Made by a program: the position numbers and the translations under genes | The notes under the pieces: generated by a model | Told to the model about the DNA's origin: nothing | What the model saw: only the letters and a program-made list of their open reading frames with translations | The model's database searches: none | From: an uncultured Sphingomonas sp. | Lineage (GTDB): Bacteria > Pseudomonadota > Alphaproteobacteria > Sphingomonadales > Sphingomonadaceae | Assembly: GCF_913774285.1 (NCBI RefSeq) | Contig: NZ_CAJYHX010000015.1 | Coordinates: 1-64,000 of the forward strand | DNA: 64,000 nt | Reading direction: 5' to 3' | Part shown: in pieces, positions 53,990 through 62,796 of the stretch | How the letters are laid out: every line of letters begins with the position of its first letter | Numbering within the stretch: the stretch's first letter is position 1

Positions 53990-54993
53990 CCTTCGCCCTC
54001 ATAGGCCGCGACGATGCGGCCGACGATCGGATGGCGGACCACGTCGCCCACCCCGAAGCGGACCATCGAGATGCCTTCCACGCCCTCCAGCCGGTTCACC
54101 GCATCGTTGAGGCCCGAGGCATTCGGCCCACCGGGCAGATCGGTCTGGTTGGGGTCGCCGCAGATCACCATCCGGCTGTTCTGGCCGAATCGCGTCAGGA
54201 ACATCTTCATCTGCATCGGCGTGGTGTTCTGCGCCTCGTCCAGGATGACGAAAGCGTCGGCCAGCGTACGGCCGCGCATGAAGGCGATCGGCGCGATCTC
54301 GATCTCACCGCTCGCAATCCGCCGCTCGACCTGCTCGGCGGGCAGGCAGTCGTAGAGCGCGTCGTAGATCGGGCGGAGATAGGGATCGACCTTCTCCTTC
54401 ATGTCGCCCGGCAGGAAGCCCAGCCGCTCGCCCGCTTCCACCGCCGGGCGCGACAGGATCAGCCGCTGGACGCTGCCGGTGATCAGCTGCGCGACGGCCT
54501 GCGCCACCGCCAGATAGGTCTTGCCGGTACCCGCCGGCCCGAGCGCGAAGATCAGGTCGTTCGAGGCGAGCTCGCGCATGTAATGCGTCTGCGTCACCGA
54601 CCGCGGCACGATCGTCTTTTTGCGCGTGCGGATCATGATCGACGGCTTGGGGCCACTGTTGCCGGTTGGCTCGGCACGGACGATCCCGGTGAACATCGGC
54701 TCGGTCGACATCGCGATCACTGCGTCGATCAGCCCGCCGTCCACTTCCTCGCCGCGGATCACGCGAGCATGCAGTTCCTGCAGCACCTCGCGGGCATGGG
54801 CCACCGCCTCAGTGCCGCCTTCGATCACCACCCGCTGGCCGCGCGCGTGGATGTACACGCCCAGCCGCTCCTCGAGCATCAGCAGGTTGGAATCGAACTC
54901 TCCGAAGAGCTGCGGCAGGAGCTGGGGCTTGTCGAAGGTCACCTCTACCCGGGATCGTTCGCCGGACTGGGCTGGGACAGGCTTGCGGCTCAT
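53986..54993 (-). CDS. ybeZ: PhoH-like ATPase
   Basis: Nucleotide-binding protein linked to YbeY and RNA metabolism. 335 aa: N-terminal KH-like part (about 20-90), Walker A GPAGTGKT (152-159), Walker B FVILDEAQN (248-256) and the C-terminal ICGDPNQTDLPGG. ATG at 54993; a longer frame to 55287 is not conserved. Usually next to ybeY, here split from it by vapBC. Confidence 0.95.
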   Translation of the reverse strand: MSRKPVPAQSGERSRVEVTFDKPQLLPQLFGEFDSNLLMLEERLGVYIHARGQRVVIEGGTEAVAHAREVLQELHARVIRGEEVDGGLIDAVIAMSTEPMFTGIVRAEPTGNSGPKPSIMIRTRKKTIVPRSVTQTHYMRELASNDLIFALGPAGTGKTYLAVAQAVAQLITGSVQRLILSRPAVEAGERLGFLPGDMKEKVDPYLRPIYDALYDCLPAEQVERRIASGEIEIAPIAFMRGRTLADAFVILDEAQNTTPMQMKMFLTRFGQNSRMVICGDPNQTDLPGGPNASGLNDAVNRLEGVEGISMVRFGVGDVVRHPIVGRIVAAYEGEG

Positions 54994-55312
54994 GCGGTCC
55001 TTTCGGTGTTGGCGCGGGGCGCGGGGATCACGCGGCCCCGGAGGGGCAAACCTTGGCATCGTGCGGAGGTTCCTTGGCGCATGTCGACAAACAAGATGGC
55101 AGACGCGGACGCGGCTGCACAGGGGGCGTGTGGATTGCCCCCGCAATGCCGCACGCGTGTGACGCGGTTGCGACACCCCGCTGCCTCGCTCCCTTGACGC
55201 CCCGTGCCCCGCGCGTGCCGAAACGGGAACGAGCGGCACCAGCCTTGGGTTGGAAATGCACGCCTCCATCGCTATCTGCGCGGCCACACATCAGTAACAA
55301 CCAAGGTTTCCC
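54994..55312. other. Gene-free stretch upstream of phoH
   Basis: About 319 bp between the phoH start and a short signal-peptide frame on the other strand. I see no coding frame with a plausible ribosome site on either strand, no RNA cloverleaf and no strong terminator. It must hold the promoter of phoH, which I could not place with confidence. Confidence 0.5.
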
Positions 55313-55381
55313 ATGAAGTATCTGCTTCGGGGCGCGTTCGCATGTGCGCTCCTGCTGTACGCCAGCTCCTCCCTCGCATAG
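55313..55381 (+). pseudogene. Signal peptide ending at an amber stop
   Basis: ATG at 55313, with AAGG 7 nt upstream, encodes MKYLLRGAFACALLLYASSS then L-A and a TAG. This is a complete Sec signal peptide that stops exactly at the predicted cleavage site (SLA). The frame after TAG stays open for 47 more codons and leads directly into the frame of the next gene. It may be a broken secreted protein, a fusion with a nonsense mutation, or a leader peptide. Confidence 0.4.
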
Positions 55382-55522
55382 ATCCCGCATCCAAGCTCAC
55401 TATGGGACAGCGATGAGACGCAGGCCCACATCGATGAGACGTACTTCCACAGCGCCGGCGTCGAACACAATCGCCGCAGCTTGTACATGTTTCTCGATGT
55501 CTATTTACACGGGGAAAGAAAA

Positions 55523-56128
55523 ATGAAGTTCGCTATCGCAGCATGCACCGCCACGCTGCTCGCCGCCAGTGGCGTTGCCCAGGCCGCGCCGATCATCGAC
55601 ACCGGCGCCGGCTATGCCAGCATCGACAGCGCGATGACGCTCGCCGACGGGCGCGACCTGGCCGGGTACATCGTGCTGAAGAACGATGTGACGATCACCG
55701 GCATTCGCGGCTGGCTCGGCTGCAATGGCGGCGGGCTCGTCGTCGCCGGCATCTACAGCGACATCGATTTCACGCCGGCCGACCGGCTCTATTCGACACG
55801 ATTCTCGATTTCGGATCCGGTCGCCTGGCAGGGCGACGACTCGCTCAACTGGACGCTGAAGGCGGGTTCCTACTGGGTGGTGTTCCAGGGCGCGCTAGGC
55901 CCGGACACCTATATGCCCGGCGGCGCAACCAACCCGCTGGCCGCCTATAAGCGCGGCACCGGCGGCGACTGGCGTTCGCTGCGCGAGCAGGCACTCGGCG
56001 TCCAGATTGACGGCGTCACCGGCGGCGCGGTGCCGGAGCCGGCGAGCTGGGCGATGCTGATCGGCGGATTCGGCCTCGCCGGCGGCGCGATCCGCGCCCG
56101 CCGCAAGCGTCCGGCGGCACTGGCCTGA
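55523..56128 (+). CDS. PEPxxWA-CTERM sorting-domain exported protein
   Basis: A 201-aa exported protein: signal peptide ending ASGVAQAA, a beta-rich middle part, and the C-terminal sorting signal VPEPASWAMLIGGFGLAGG with the basic tail RARRKR. That three-part tail (PEP motif, membrane helix, basic residues) is recognised by exosortase-type systems tied to surface polysaccharide. No exosortase gene lies in the window. GGGGAAAG precedes the ATG at 55523. The middle part matches no family I know. Confidence 0.88.
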   Translation: MKFAIAACTATLLAASGVAQAAPIIDTGAGYASIDSAMTLADGRDLAGYIVLKNDVTITGIRGWLGCNGGGLVVAGIYSDIDFTPADRLYSTRFSISDPVAWQGDDSLNWTLKAGSYWVVFQGALGPDTYMPGGATNPLAAYKRGTGGDWRSLREQALGVQIDGVTGGAVPEPASWAMLIGGFGLAGGAIRARRKRPAALA

Positions 56129-56169
56129 AGCGCGTGGAGGCCGGGGCGGCAACGCCGCGCCCGGCCCGG

Positions 56170-57513
56170 TTACAGGCTCACCATCAGGTTGAGCGCGCCA
56201 TATTTGGTCCAGCGCCCCGGTGGGGCGTTGGGCGCATCGCGCAGGAAGCGCCCCTTGGCGAGCAGCACCGCATCGGCCTCCAGTCGCACCGCCTTGCTCA
56301 GCCGGTAGCGCACGCGGCCATCCAGCTGGTGCCCGGCGAAGGTGCCGGAGCGACCGCGCGCGTCGCGCACGCCGGTGCTGGAGAAGCTGTCGGTGCGCGC
56401 CGCCAGCCACATCGGCCGGTAGCTCAACATCAGCTCGGTCCGCGCATCGGGCGCAGCCTCGGCCTGGAGCGACGGCGCGACGACGTTGCTGCGGGCGATC
56501 GCATTGTAGAGCCCTGCAGGCGCGAGATCCGCGCGACGCATGCCGAACAGCGTGTCGAACCGACCGTATGTGCCGCCCGGCGCGTCACCGCTCGCATAGT
56601 CGAACTCCGCCATCAGTCGGGGCTTCCACGCGCCCGCCCAGCTATAGCCCAGCCGCCCATGGACGAACCACGCGCGCACCGATTGGCGCGCCGCTCCCGC
56701 GACCAGGCTCACCGATTGCGAACCGGTCTGGCCGATCGCCTCGACTTCAAAGTCGAGTCTGGCCGGCGCGGGATCGCGGGCGATGCGGAGGCTGGCCGTG
56801 TCGAGCGAGCGATCGCGCGTCGGGCGTCCGGGCGTGTCGTGCTCGCCGAGATGGAAGTAACTCGTCTCGACCAGCGCCGGACCGATCGTACGGGCGCGGC
56901 TGATCAGTCCGCCCCAAAGCACCAAGGCCGCACCCTCGCGGTCGATCGCCGGCTCGTTCGAGAGCAGCGAGTCGAGATCGTCGGGCCGCCGGCGCTGCGG
57001 CATGGTGTAGATCCCCGTCGCCGCCCAGCGCCCGCTACTCCAGTCCGCGCGGACGCCGGTATAGCCGTTGGTGGTATTACGGTAGTCATCCGCCGCGATC
57101 AGGCGCCGCGACCCCAGGTTGAGCATGAACCGGCCGGCCTGCAGCTTCAGCCTCGATCCCGCCCCGAGCGCCGCGCCGAGATCGAGCTGCACATAGGCCT
57201 GCACCGGCTCCAGCGTGTTGACCTCGCCCGTCGTCACCGGCGAGCCGCGATTGCCATTATAGACGCGGCTGTCCCACAGTTCGCCGACGACGCTCACCGG
57301 GCCGTGCTGGTAGCGCACGAGCAGCGTGGTCCGGAAATTGACGAGCTGGTCGCTCGCGTTGAAGCCGGCGCGTGCCTGCCCGTCGATCGCCTCGTAGCGC
57401 ACGCGCTCGCTGGCGGCGAAGGTCAGCCCCTCGGCCGGTGGCGGCAGCACGCCTTGGGCATGCGCGGCGCCCGACAGCAAAACCGCGGGAAGATACCGCA
57501 CCAGCCTCGCCAA
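56170..57513 (-). CDS. Alginate-export-family outer-membrane beta-barrel
   Basis: A 447-aa outer-membrane protein with a signal peptide ending GAAHAQ and alternating strands typical of AlgE-like channels (for example ASERVRYEAIDGQARAGFN, LQAGRFMLNLGSRRL, ends MVSL). The C-terminal residue is Leu rather than Phe. Start taken as TTG at 57513 with AGGGGGG about 6 nt upstream. No alginate synthesis genes are near, so it may export or import another polymer or small anion. Confidence 0.82.
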   Translation of the reverse strand: MARLVRYLPAVLLSGAAHAQGVLPPPAEGLTFAASERVRYEAIDGQARAGFNASDQLVNFRTTLLVRYQHGPVSVVGELWDSRVYNGNRGSPVTTGEVNTLEPVQAYVQLDLGAALGAGSRLKLQAGRFMLNLGSRRLIAADDYRNTTNGYTGVRADWSSGRWAATGIYTMPQRRRPDDLDSLLSNEPAIDREGAALVLWGGLISRARTIGPALVETSYFHLGEHDTPGRPTRDRSLDTASLRIARDPAPARLDFEVEAIGQTGSQSVSLVAGAARQSVRAWFVHGRLGYSWAGAWKPRLMAEFDYASGDAPGGTYGRFDTLFGMRRADLAPAGLYNAIARSNVVAPSLQAEAAPDARTELMLSYRPMWLAARTDSFSSTGVRDARGRSGTFAGHQLDGRVRYRLSKAVRLEADAVLLAKGRFLRDAPNAPPGRWTKYGALNLMVSL

Positions 57514-57574
57514 TTTCGCCCCCCTGTCAGCCGCTTACCGGCGAAACGCTTCTAGGCGCGTGGCGTGCCTACGG

Positions 57575-58885
57575 TCACGCGGAAACTGGCTCCAGTTCGC
57601 GCCCCGCAAGCGAGTTCGGTCCCGCGCTCACCAGCTCGACTTCGATCAGGTCGCCGATCTTGGCCGAGGTCTCCAGATGGACCGATTGCAGCCAGGGCGA
57701 CTTGCCAATCATCTGGCCGGGTCGACGCCCCACCCGTTCGATCAGCACCGCGCAGCGCTGGCCGACGCTCGCTTCGTTGAACGCCTGCGAATGACGGCCA
57801 AGCGCCGCCTGGAGCCGCTGGAGCCGCTCATCGGCGACCGTTTCGGGCAGATACTGGCCGACCAGATCGGCCGCCGGCGTGCCCGGGCGCGGCGAATATT
57901 TGAAACTGAAGCACTGGGCATAGCCGACCGCGTCGACCAGCTGCAGCGTCTCCTCGAACTCGGCCTCGGTCTCGCCGGGAAAGGCGACGATGAAGTCGCC
58001 CGACAACGCGATGTCCGGCCGCGCGGCGCGGACGCGCTCGATGATGCGGAGATAGGAATCGCGCGTGTGGCTGCGGTTCATTGCCTTCAAGATGCGGTCG
58101 CTGCCCGCCTGCACCGGCAGATGGAGGAAGGGCATCAGCTTGGCCACATGCGCATGCGCCTCGATCAGCCCCTCGGCCATGTCGTTGGGGTGGCTGGTCG
58201 TGTAGCGGATTCGCGCCAGCCCCTCGATGCGATCGAGGGCGATGATCAGGTCGTGCAGACCGTGGCCCTTATCGTCGGCCCAGGCATTCACGTTCTGGCC
58301 GAGCAGCGTGATCTCGCGCGCGCCGGCATCGACCAGCGCCCTGGCCTCGTCGACGATCGCCGCATAGGGCCGGCTGACCTCGGCGCCGCGGGTATAGGGC
58401 ACCACGCAATAGGTGCAGAACTTATCGCAGCCTTCCTGCACGGTAAGGAACGCGCTCGCCCCCACCTTGCGGCGCGCGGGCAGCTTGCCGAACTTGCTGG
58501 CGATCGGCATGTCGGTGTCGAGGCCGAGCTGGCCCTTGGCGGCCTTGTCCACCAGCTCCGGCAGATTGTGATAGGCCTGGGGCCCCACCACCACGTCCAC
58601 CTTGGCGCGGCGGGCGATTTCCTCGCCCTCGGCCTGGGCGACGCAGCCGGCCACCGCGATCATCGGCTTGCCCGCCTCGCGCAGCTTCAATCGGCCGATT
58701 TCCGAATAGACCTTCTCGGTCGCCTTCTCGCGGATGTGGCACGTGTTGAGGACGACGAGATCGGCCTGATCGGCTTCCGCGGCGACGAGGCCCTGGGCGG
58801 CCATCAGCTCGCCCATGCGCTCGCCGTCATAGACGTTCATCTGGCAGCCGTACGACTTGACGTGATAGGTCTTTGGGGTGGTCAT
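57575..58885 (-). CDS. miaB: tRNA-2-methylthio-N6-dimethylallyladenosine synthase
   Basis: Radical-SAM enzyme adding a methylthio group to i6A37 in tRNA. 436 aa with the UPF0004 cluster cysteines Cys14, Cys49, Cys81, and the radical-SAM CxxxCxxC (Cys153, Cys157, Cys160 in [10 protein letters not shown]), followed by a TRAM domain. The usual next gene phoH lies beyond the inserted surface genes. Confidence 0.97.
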   Translation of the reverse strand: MTTPKTYHVKSYGCQMNVYDGERMGELMAAQGLVAAEADQADLVVLNTCHIREKATEKVYSEIGRLKLREAGKPMIAVAGCVAQAEGEEIARRAKVDVVVGPQAYHNLPELVDKAAKGQLGLDTDMPIASKFGKLPARRKVGASAFLTVQEGCDKFCTYCVVPYTRGAEVSRPYAAIVDEARALVDAGAREITLLGQNVNAWADDKGHGLHDLIIALDRIEGLARIRYTTSHPNDMAEGLIEAHAHVAKLMPFLHLPVQAGSDRILKAMNRSHTRDSYLRIIERVRAARPDIALSGDFIVAFPGETEAEFEETLQLVDAVGYAQCFSFKYSPRPGTPAADLVGQYLPETVADERLQRLQAALGRHSQAFNEASVGQRCAVLIERVGRRPGQMIGKSPWLQSVHLETSAKIGDLIEVELVSAGPNSLAGRELEPVSA

Positions 58886-58949
58886 GATCGGCGCGCCTAT
58901 ACGCGGAAATGACGGCAGAAAACAGGCCTGTGGGACTCCCTAGAAGTAT

Positions 58950-59058
58950 GCGCTCCCCTCCCGCTCGCGGGAGGGGTCGGGGGAGGGACGGATGTGGAAG
59001 AAGCGGCTGATCCGTTTCAGTCCCTCCCTAGCCCCTCCCGCAAGCGGAAGGGGAACGC
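58950..59058. repeat. Mosaic palindromic repeat between plsC and miaB
   Basis: Left arm at 58950-58988 (with CTCCCGCTCGCGGGAG hairpin) faces an imperfect inverted copy at 59021-59058. The arm sequence closely matches the element between hslV and hslU at 24067-24170, including GGGAGGGGTCGGGGGAGGG. Located within an operon. Confidence 0.78.
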
Positions 59059-59069
59059 AGGCGGTGCTT

Positions 59070-59945
59070 TCAGCCCTGCGCCGGCGCCTTGTAGCCGATC
59101 GGATCCTCCGCGAAGCGGAACGGCCGCAGCGGCTGGCCCAGCGTGCGCACCAGCGCCTCCTCGATCCGCCGCCGGCTCTCCGCCGCGATCGCCTTGCGGC
59201 CGGGGAAGTCGCGCGGATCGAAGGGTTCGAGGAAATGCACCCGCAGCCGGAAGCGCTGCTTGCGCGCCAGCACCCGCTTGGCGTTGTTGAGGCCCCGCTC
59301 CTGCCCGATCCAGGCAATGTCCTCGCCCGCCGCGCCATAATCGAGCATCACCGGCTGCACCATCACGCCCGGCGGCGGCGGCTCCAGCACCCGGAGCATC
59401 GGCGTCTTGAACGGCAGCAGCGACTTGCCGTCGGTGGTAGTCCCCTCGGGAAAAATGGTGACCGCCCAGGTCTCCGCCAGCGCCTCGCGCAGCTGGTTGA
59501 TCTGCTCGGCGACACCCATCCGGTTCTCGCGCTTGACGTAGACTGTGCGATTCAGGCTCGCGAGCCAGCCGACCAGCGGCGAGGCGCCGATCTCCGCCTT
59601 GGCGACGAAGGCGGTCCCGCTCGCCCCGCCAAGTGCCAAAATGTCGATCCAGCTGAGATGGTTGGAGACGTAGAACACGTCGCGCTTGAGCGGCGTGCCG
59701 ACACACTTCACCTTGGCGCCGGCGATCCGCGCGGCGCTACCCAGGAACAGCCGCGGCCAGGGCGAGGGCAACCGCACCAGCCGGAAGAGGTAGTGCAGCG
59801 GCACATGCACCAGCAGCGCCAGCGCCAGCCGCGCGATACGAAACCACAGGCGTGCCAGCTCCGCCCCGGTCAGCCGGGTCGGAACGCCCTGGGTCGCTTC
59901 CTCGCGGCGGCGCCGGGCGCGCTCAGTTCTTGCGCTCGAGCGCAA
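59070..59945 (-). CDS. plsC: 1-acyl-sn-glycerol-3-phosphate acyltransferase
   Basis: Makes phosphatidic acid from lysophosphatidic acid in phospholipid synthesis. 291 aa with the acyltransferase blocks NHLSWID (Asn95 to Asp101) and IFPEGTTTDG, and a membrane helix at about residues 36-55. The only early start codon is the TTG at 59945, which overlaps the end of fur by 23 nt. Part of the fur-plsC-miaB operon found across alphaproteobacteria. Confidence 0.92.
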   Translation of the reverse strand: MRSSARTERARRRREEATQGVPTRLTGAELARLWFRIARLALALLVHVPLHYLFRLVRLPSPWPRLFLGSAARIAGAKVKCVGTPLKRDVFYVSNHLSWIDILALGGASGTAFVAKAEIGASPLVGWLASLNRTVYVKRENRMGVAEQINQLREALAETWAVTIFPEGTTTDGKSLLPFKTPMLRVLEPPPPGVMVQPVMLDYGAAGEDIAWIGQERGLNNAKRVLARKQRFRLRVHFLEPFDPRDFPGRKAIAAESRRRIEEALVRTLGQPLRPFRFAEDPIGYKAPAQG

Positions 59946-60345
59946 CCCCGTAGAGTTCCATGCGGTGGTCGACGAGGCGGAAGCCGAGCCGCTCGGCGAT
60001 CTGCTTCTGCAGCAGCTCCAGCTCGGGATCGACGAACTCGATCACCTTGCCGCTCTCGACGTCGATCAGGTGGTCGTGATGCGCCTCTGGCGCCGGCTCG
60101 TAGCGGGCGCGGCCGTCGCCGAAATCATGGCGGTCGAGAATGCCCGCCTCTTCGAACAGGCGGACCGTGCGATAGACGGTGGCGATGGAGATGCCGGGAT
60201 CGATCGCGGCGGCGCGTTCATAGACCTTTTCCACATCGGGATGGTCATCGGCGTCGGAAAGCACGCGCGCGATCACCTTGCGCTGTTCGGTGATGCGCAG
60301 CCCCTTTTCGTGGCAGAGCGCTTCGAGATCAATCTTGCGAACCAT
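59923..60345 (-). CDS. fur: Fur-family ferric uptake regulator
   Basis: Metal-sensing repressor. 140 aa with the winged helix RITEQRKVIARVL and ATVYRTVRLFEEAGIL and the metal site HHDHLIDVESGKVIEF. The C-terminal Cys pairs of some Fur proteins are absent, as is normal in this group. In alphaproteobacteria Fur-like proteins may respond to Mn as Mur, so the metal is not certain. The TonB receptor at 5982 could be a target. Confidence 0.93.
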   Translation of the reverse strand: MVRKIDLEALCHEKGLRITEQRKVIARVLSDADDHPDVEKVYERAAAIDPGISIATVYRTVRLFEEAGILDRHDFGDGRARYEPAPEAHHDHLIDVESGKVIEFVDPELELLQKQIAERLGFRLVDHRMELYGVALERKN

Positions 60346-60415
60346 GACACCGCTGTAGCGCCATTGGCGTCAGGGGAAAAGGGCAAGCCGCTCGGTCATG
60401 CTGATCGAGCAAATG

Positions 60416-60452
60416 CGAAAACGCCGGCCGCGGACGGGAGTCCGGGCCGGCG
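60416..60452 (-). terminator. Rho-independent terminator after mucR
   Basis: On the minus strand CGCCGGCC (60452-60445) pairs with GGCCGGCG (60429-60422), with inner stem CGGAC/GTCCG and a bulged base, then four T (60421-60418). It lies about 30 bp after the mucR stop and isolates mucR from fur. Confidence 0.85.
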
Positions 60453-60481
60453 CTTCATGCCTTGTCCCTGGGGACGTTGGC

Positions 60482-60898
60482 TCAGCGGGTCTTGCGACGC
60501 TTGGTGCCGAGGCCGATCTTCTTCGCCAGGCTGCGGCGCTGCTCGGCATAGTTCGGTGCGACCATCGGATAGTCGGCCGGCAGGTTCCACTTGGCGCGAT
60601 ACTGTTCCGGGGTCATCTGATAATGGGTCATCAGGTGACGCTTCAGCATCTTCAGCTTCTTACCGTCTTCGAGGCAGACGATATAGTCGGGCTTCACCGA
60701 AGCGCGCACCGAAACGGCCGGCTCCTGCTTCACTTCCGGCTCCGGCTGCACGGTACCCAGACCGGTAAGCGCGCCGTGCACGTTCTGGATGAGCTGCGGC
60801 AGGTCCGATACGGCGACGCTGTTGTTGCTGACATGCGCAGCGACAATATCCGCGGTCAGCGCGATCAGGGTTTCCTGAATTTCAGATGAAGCTTCCAT
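60482..60898 (-). CDS. mucR: MucR/Ros-family zinc-finger transcription regulator
   Basis: Silencer-type regulator that binds AT-rich DNA and controls polysaccharide, motility and cell-cycle genes in alphaproteobacteria. 138 aa with an N-terminal helical part (oligomerisation), a Pro/Glu linker, and the zinc finger [20 protein letters not shown] with ligands Cys, Asp, His and His in place of a second Cys, then [21 protein letters not shown] precedes the ATG by 6 nt. The AT-richer gap upstream may hold its own binding sites. Confidence 0.94.
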   Translation of the reverse strand: MEASSEIQETLIALTADIVAAHVSNNSVAVSDLPQLIQNVHGALTGLGTVQPEPEVKQEPAVSVRASVKPDYIVCLEDGKKLKMLKRHLMTHYQMTPEQYRAKWNLPADYPMVAPNYAEQRRSLAKKIGLGTKRRKTR

Positions 60899-61008
60899 GA
60901 TATTCCTTTCGACCCGTTCATGGCGACTATTCTGGATGTCGCCTGATGCGTCCTATCGTGCGAAGCATCGTCATTGGCAAGAGATCAACGTCGCAATGGT
61001 TGCAATTT

Positions 61009-61485
61009 TTACCCTAGCGGACGTGCCAAAGTGAGAGCATCGAGCGCCAGACCGCTAGTACCGCGATAATAGCCGCGTCGTTCGCCGATCTTCTCGAAGC
61101 CCTCGCGCTGATAGAGGTGGATCGCTCCATTGCCTTCGCGGACTTCGAGATGAAGCTTGGTCGCGCCGCGATTGCGCGACTCCGCGATCACCGCGCGCAA
61201 CAACGCTCCGCCCACGCCAATTCCCCGCGCGCCTGGACTGGTCGCCAGCAACAACAGTTCGGCCTCGTCTAGCATTGCCCGCGCCATCGCGAAGCCGACG
61301 TCGCGACCACCTATGCTGGCGACAACGAGCCACACGCCCGAAAGCGCCATCATTCCCACGCATTGCGATTGCGTCCAGGCTTCGCCGAATTCCGGATCAA
61401 AGGCGGCCTGCATGATCCGATTGACTGAGATGAGGTCGTGCACCCCGCCTTCGCGCAGCTCGATCGGCTGGGGCGCGACGCTCAT
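61009..61485 (-). CDS. rimI: Ribosomal-protein-alanine N-acetyltransferase
   Basis: GNAT enzyme that acetylates the N-terminus of ribosomal protein S18. 158 aa with ATSPGARGIGVGGALLRAVI (acetyl-CoA loop) and LHLEVREGNGAIHLYQREGF, typical of RimI. The tsaB-rimI pairing supports the name. Start overlaps tsaB by 4 nt. Confidence 0.92.
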   Translation of the reverse strand: MSVAPQPIELREGGVHDLISVNRIMQAAFDPEFGEAWTQSQCVGMMALSGVWLVVASIGGRDVGFAMARAMLDEAELLLLATSPGARGIGVGGALLRAVIAESRNRGATKLHLEVREGNGAIHLYQREGFEKIGERRGYYRGTSGLALDALTLARPLG

Positions 61486-62123
61486 GCGAGCCCCCGCTCG
61501 GCGAGCGTCTTGGCGTCGGGGCCACGGCCATAGAGCGGGCGCGGCGGTAGCGTGGCAAAGGCAGGCGGGAGCAGCACCGCGTCGGCGGCGCGGGGCAGCA
61601 CCTCGCGCAGGTCCAGCTCCTCGGCGAGTGCGGCGAGACGGCGGACACCGCTGCCGAACGCAGCGCGGCCGTCGAGCGCGGCCAACGCCGCCTCGGGCTG
61701 CAGCGAGGCGAGCGGCGCGGTGTCGACCAGCGGGCTTGCAAAATGCTGGACGAAGACTTCGCCGTGGCCGCCTTCGAGCACGACCGACAGCCGGGCCAGC
61801 GTCGTGTCGCCCGCGAACCCGGCGGCAGCGATCAATGCGAGCGAGGAATAGCCGTGCACCGGCACGCCCCAGCCGATTGCCAGGCCCCGCGCGGCCGCGA
61901 GGCCCACGCGGACCCCGGTAAAGCTGCCGGGGCCGACATCGACCAGGATCGCATCGGCGCGGCCACCGCCAGGCAGCTCGCCGATCATCGGGATCAGCCG
62001 CTCGGCATGGCCGCGGCCGACCAGTTCATGCCGTTCGGCAAGAACAACGTTGTCCGCTAGCAGCGCCACCGAACAGGCAGCAGTGGCGGTTTCGATCACG
62101 AGCAGTCGCGGGGCTTCAGCCAT
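61482..62123 (-). CDS. tsaB: tRNA threonylcarbamoyladenosine synthesis protein TsaB
   Basis: Partner of TsaD and TsaE in making t6A37 of tRNA. 213 aa with the ASKHA start LLVIETATAACSVALL, the segment GPGSFTGVRVGLAAARGLA and YSSLALIA. Shorter C-terminus than E. coli TsaB, as usual for alphaproteobacteria. Coupled to rimI. Confidence 0.95.
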   Translation of the reverse strand: MAEAPRLLVIETATAACSVALLADNVVLAERHELVGRGHAERLIPMIGELPGGGRADAILVDVGPGSFTGVRVGLAAARGLAIGWGVPVHGYSSLALIAAAGFAGDTTLARLSVVLEGGHGEVFVQHFASPLVDTAPLASLQPEAALAALDGRAAFGSGVRRLAALAEELDLREVLPRAADAVLLPPAFATLPPRPLYGRGPDAKTLAERGLA

Positions 62124-62155
62124 CGTCCCGCGCTAGCCAAAGAACTGGGTGCAGG

Positions 62156-62749
62156 TCAAATCACCCGGTTGAACTGAACGAATGCCGGACGCGGCGAACG
62201 CGCATGAAGGCTCGAAGGATCACCCACACCCAGCGTCGAAATGAAGTTCGACTTCACACCCGGCTGGTCAGCAAAAAAGGCTTCATCGACTTTGGCATTG
62301 TCGAACCCCGACATCGGCCCAGTGTCGAAGCCCAATGCGCGTGCGGCGACGATGAAATAGGCGCCCTGCAGCGAGGAATTGCGGAACGCCTGTTCGCGGC
62401 GACCTTCCTCGGTCGGGAACCAGTTCTTCGCCTCGGGCGCGTGCGGGAAAAATTCCGGCAGGTGCTCGTGGAAGTTGATGTCGTAGCCGATGATCACGCT
62501 GGCGGGCGCCTTGCGGATTTTCTCGGCATTGCTGCCGCTCGACAGGCTGGCAAGCTTGTCCTTGGCGTCCTGGCTCAGGATCCAGACGAACCGCGCCGAC
62601 TGCTGGTTGACCGAGGTCGGCCCCATCTTCAGCAGGTCGTACATCGCCTCGATATCGGCCTGGGTCACGGGCTGGTCGGTATAGCCGTTGAAGGTCCGCG
62701 CGGTGCGGAAGATTGTATCGAGGGCGACGTCGTTCAGCGGCTGGCCCAT
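62156..62749 (-). CDS. Nitroreductase-family protein (RutE-like)
   Basis: FMN-dependent reductase of 197 aa similar to malonic-semialdehyde reductase RutE: start TIFRTARTFNGY, QSARFVW, NSSLQGAYFIVAARALGFDTGPMSGF. AAAGGA lies upstream of the ATG. The other rut genes are absent, so the true substrate is uncertain. Stands alone between nfu and tsaB. Confidence 0.88.
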   Translation of the reverse strand: MGQPLNDVALDTIFRTARTFNGYTDQPVTQADIEAMYDLLKMGPTSVNQQSARFVWILSQDAKDKLASLSSGSNAEKIRKAPASVIIGYDINFHEHLPEFFPHAPEAKNWFPTEEGRREQAFRNSSLQGAYFIVAARALGFDTGPMSGFDNAKVDEAFFADQPGVKSNFISTLGVGDPSSLHARSPRPAFVQFNRVI

Positions 62750-62796
62750 GGCCTGCGGTCCTTTCGTGCTGGGGAGGCGGGAAGCGGGCGCGCGCG

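Noticed and set aside
54994..55287. 98-residue N-terminal extension of the PhoH-like protein
   Set aside because: Low-complexity Arg/Pro/Ala sequence with no PhoH similarity; the ATG at 54993 begins the conserved part.
55028..55390. Minus-strand 120-codon frame over the phoH upstream gap
   Set aside because: No ribosome site, no domain, and it overlaps a signal-peptide frame with better features.
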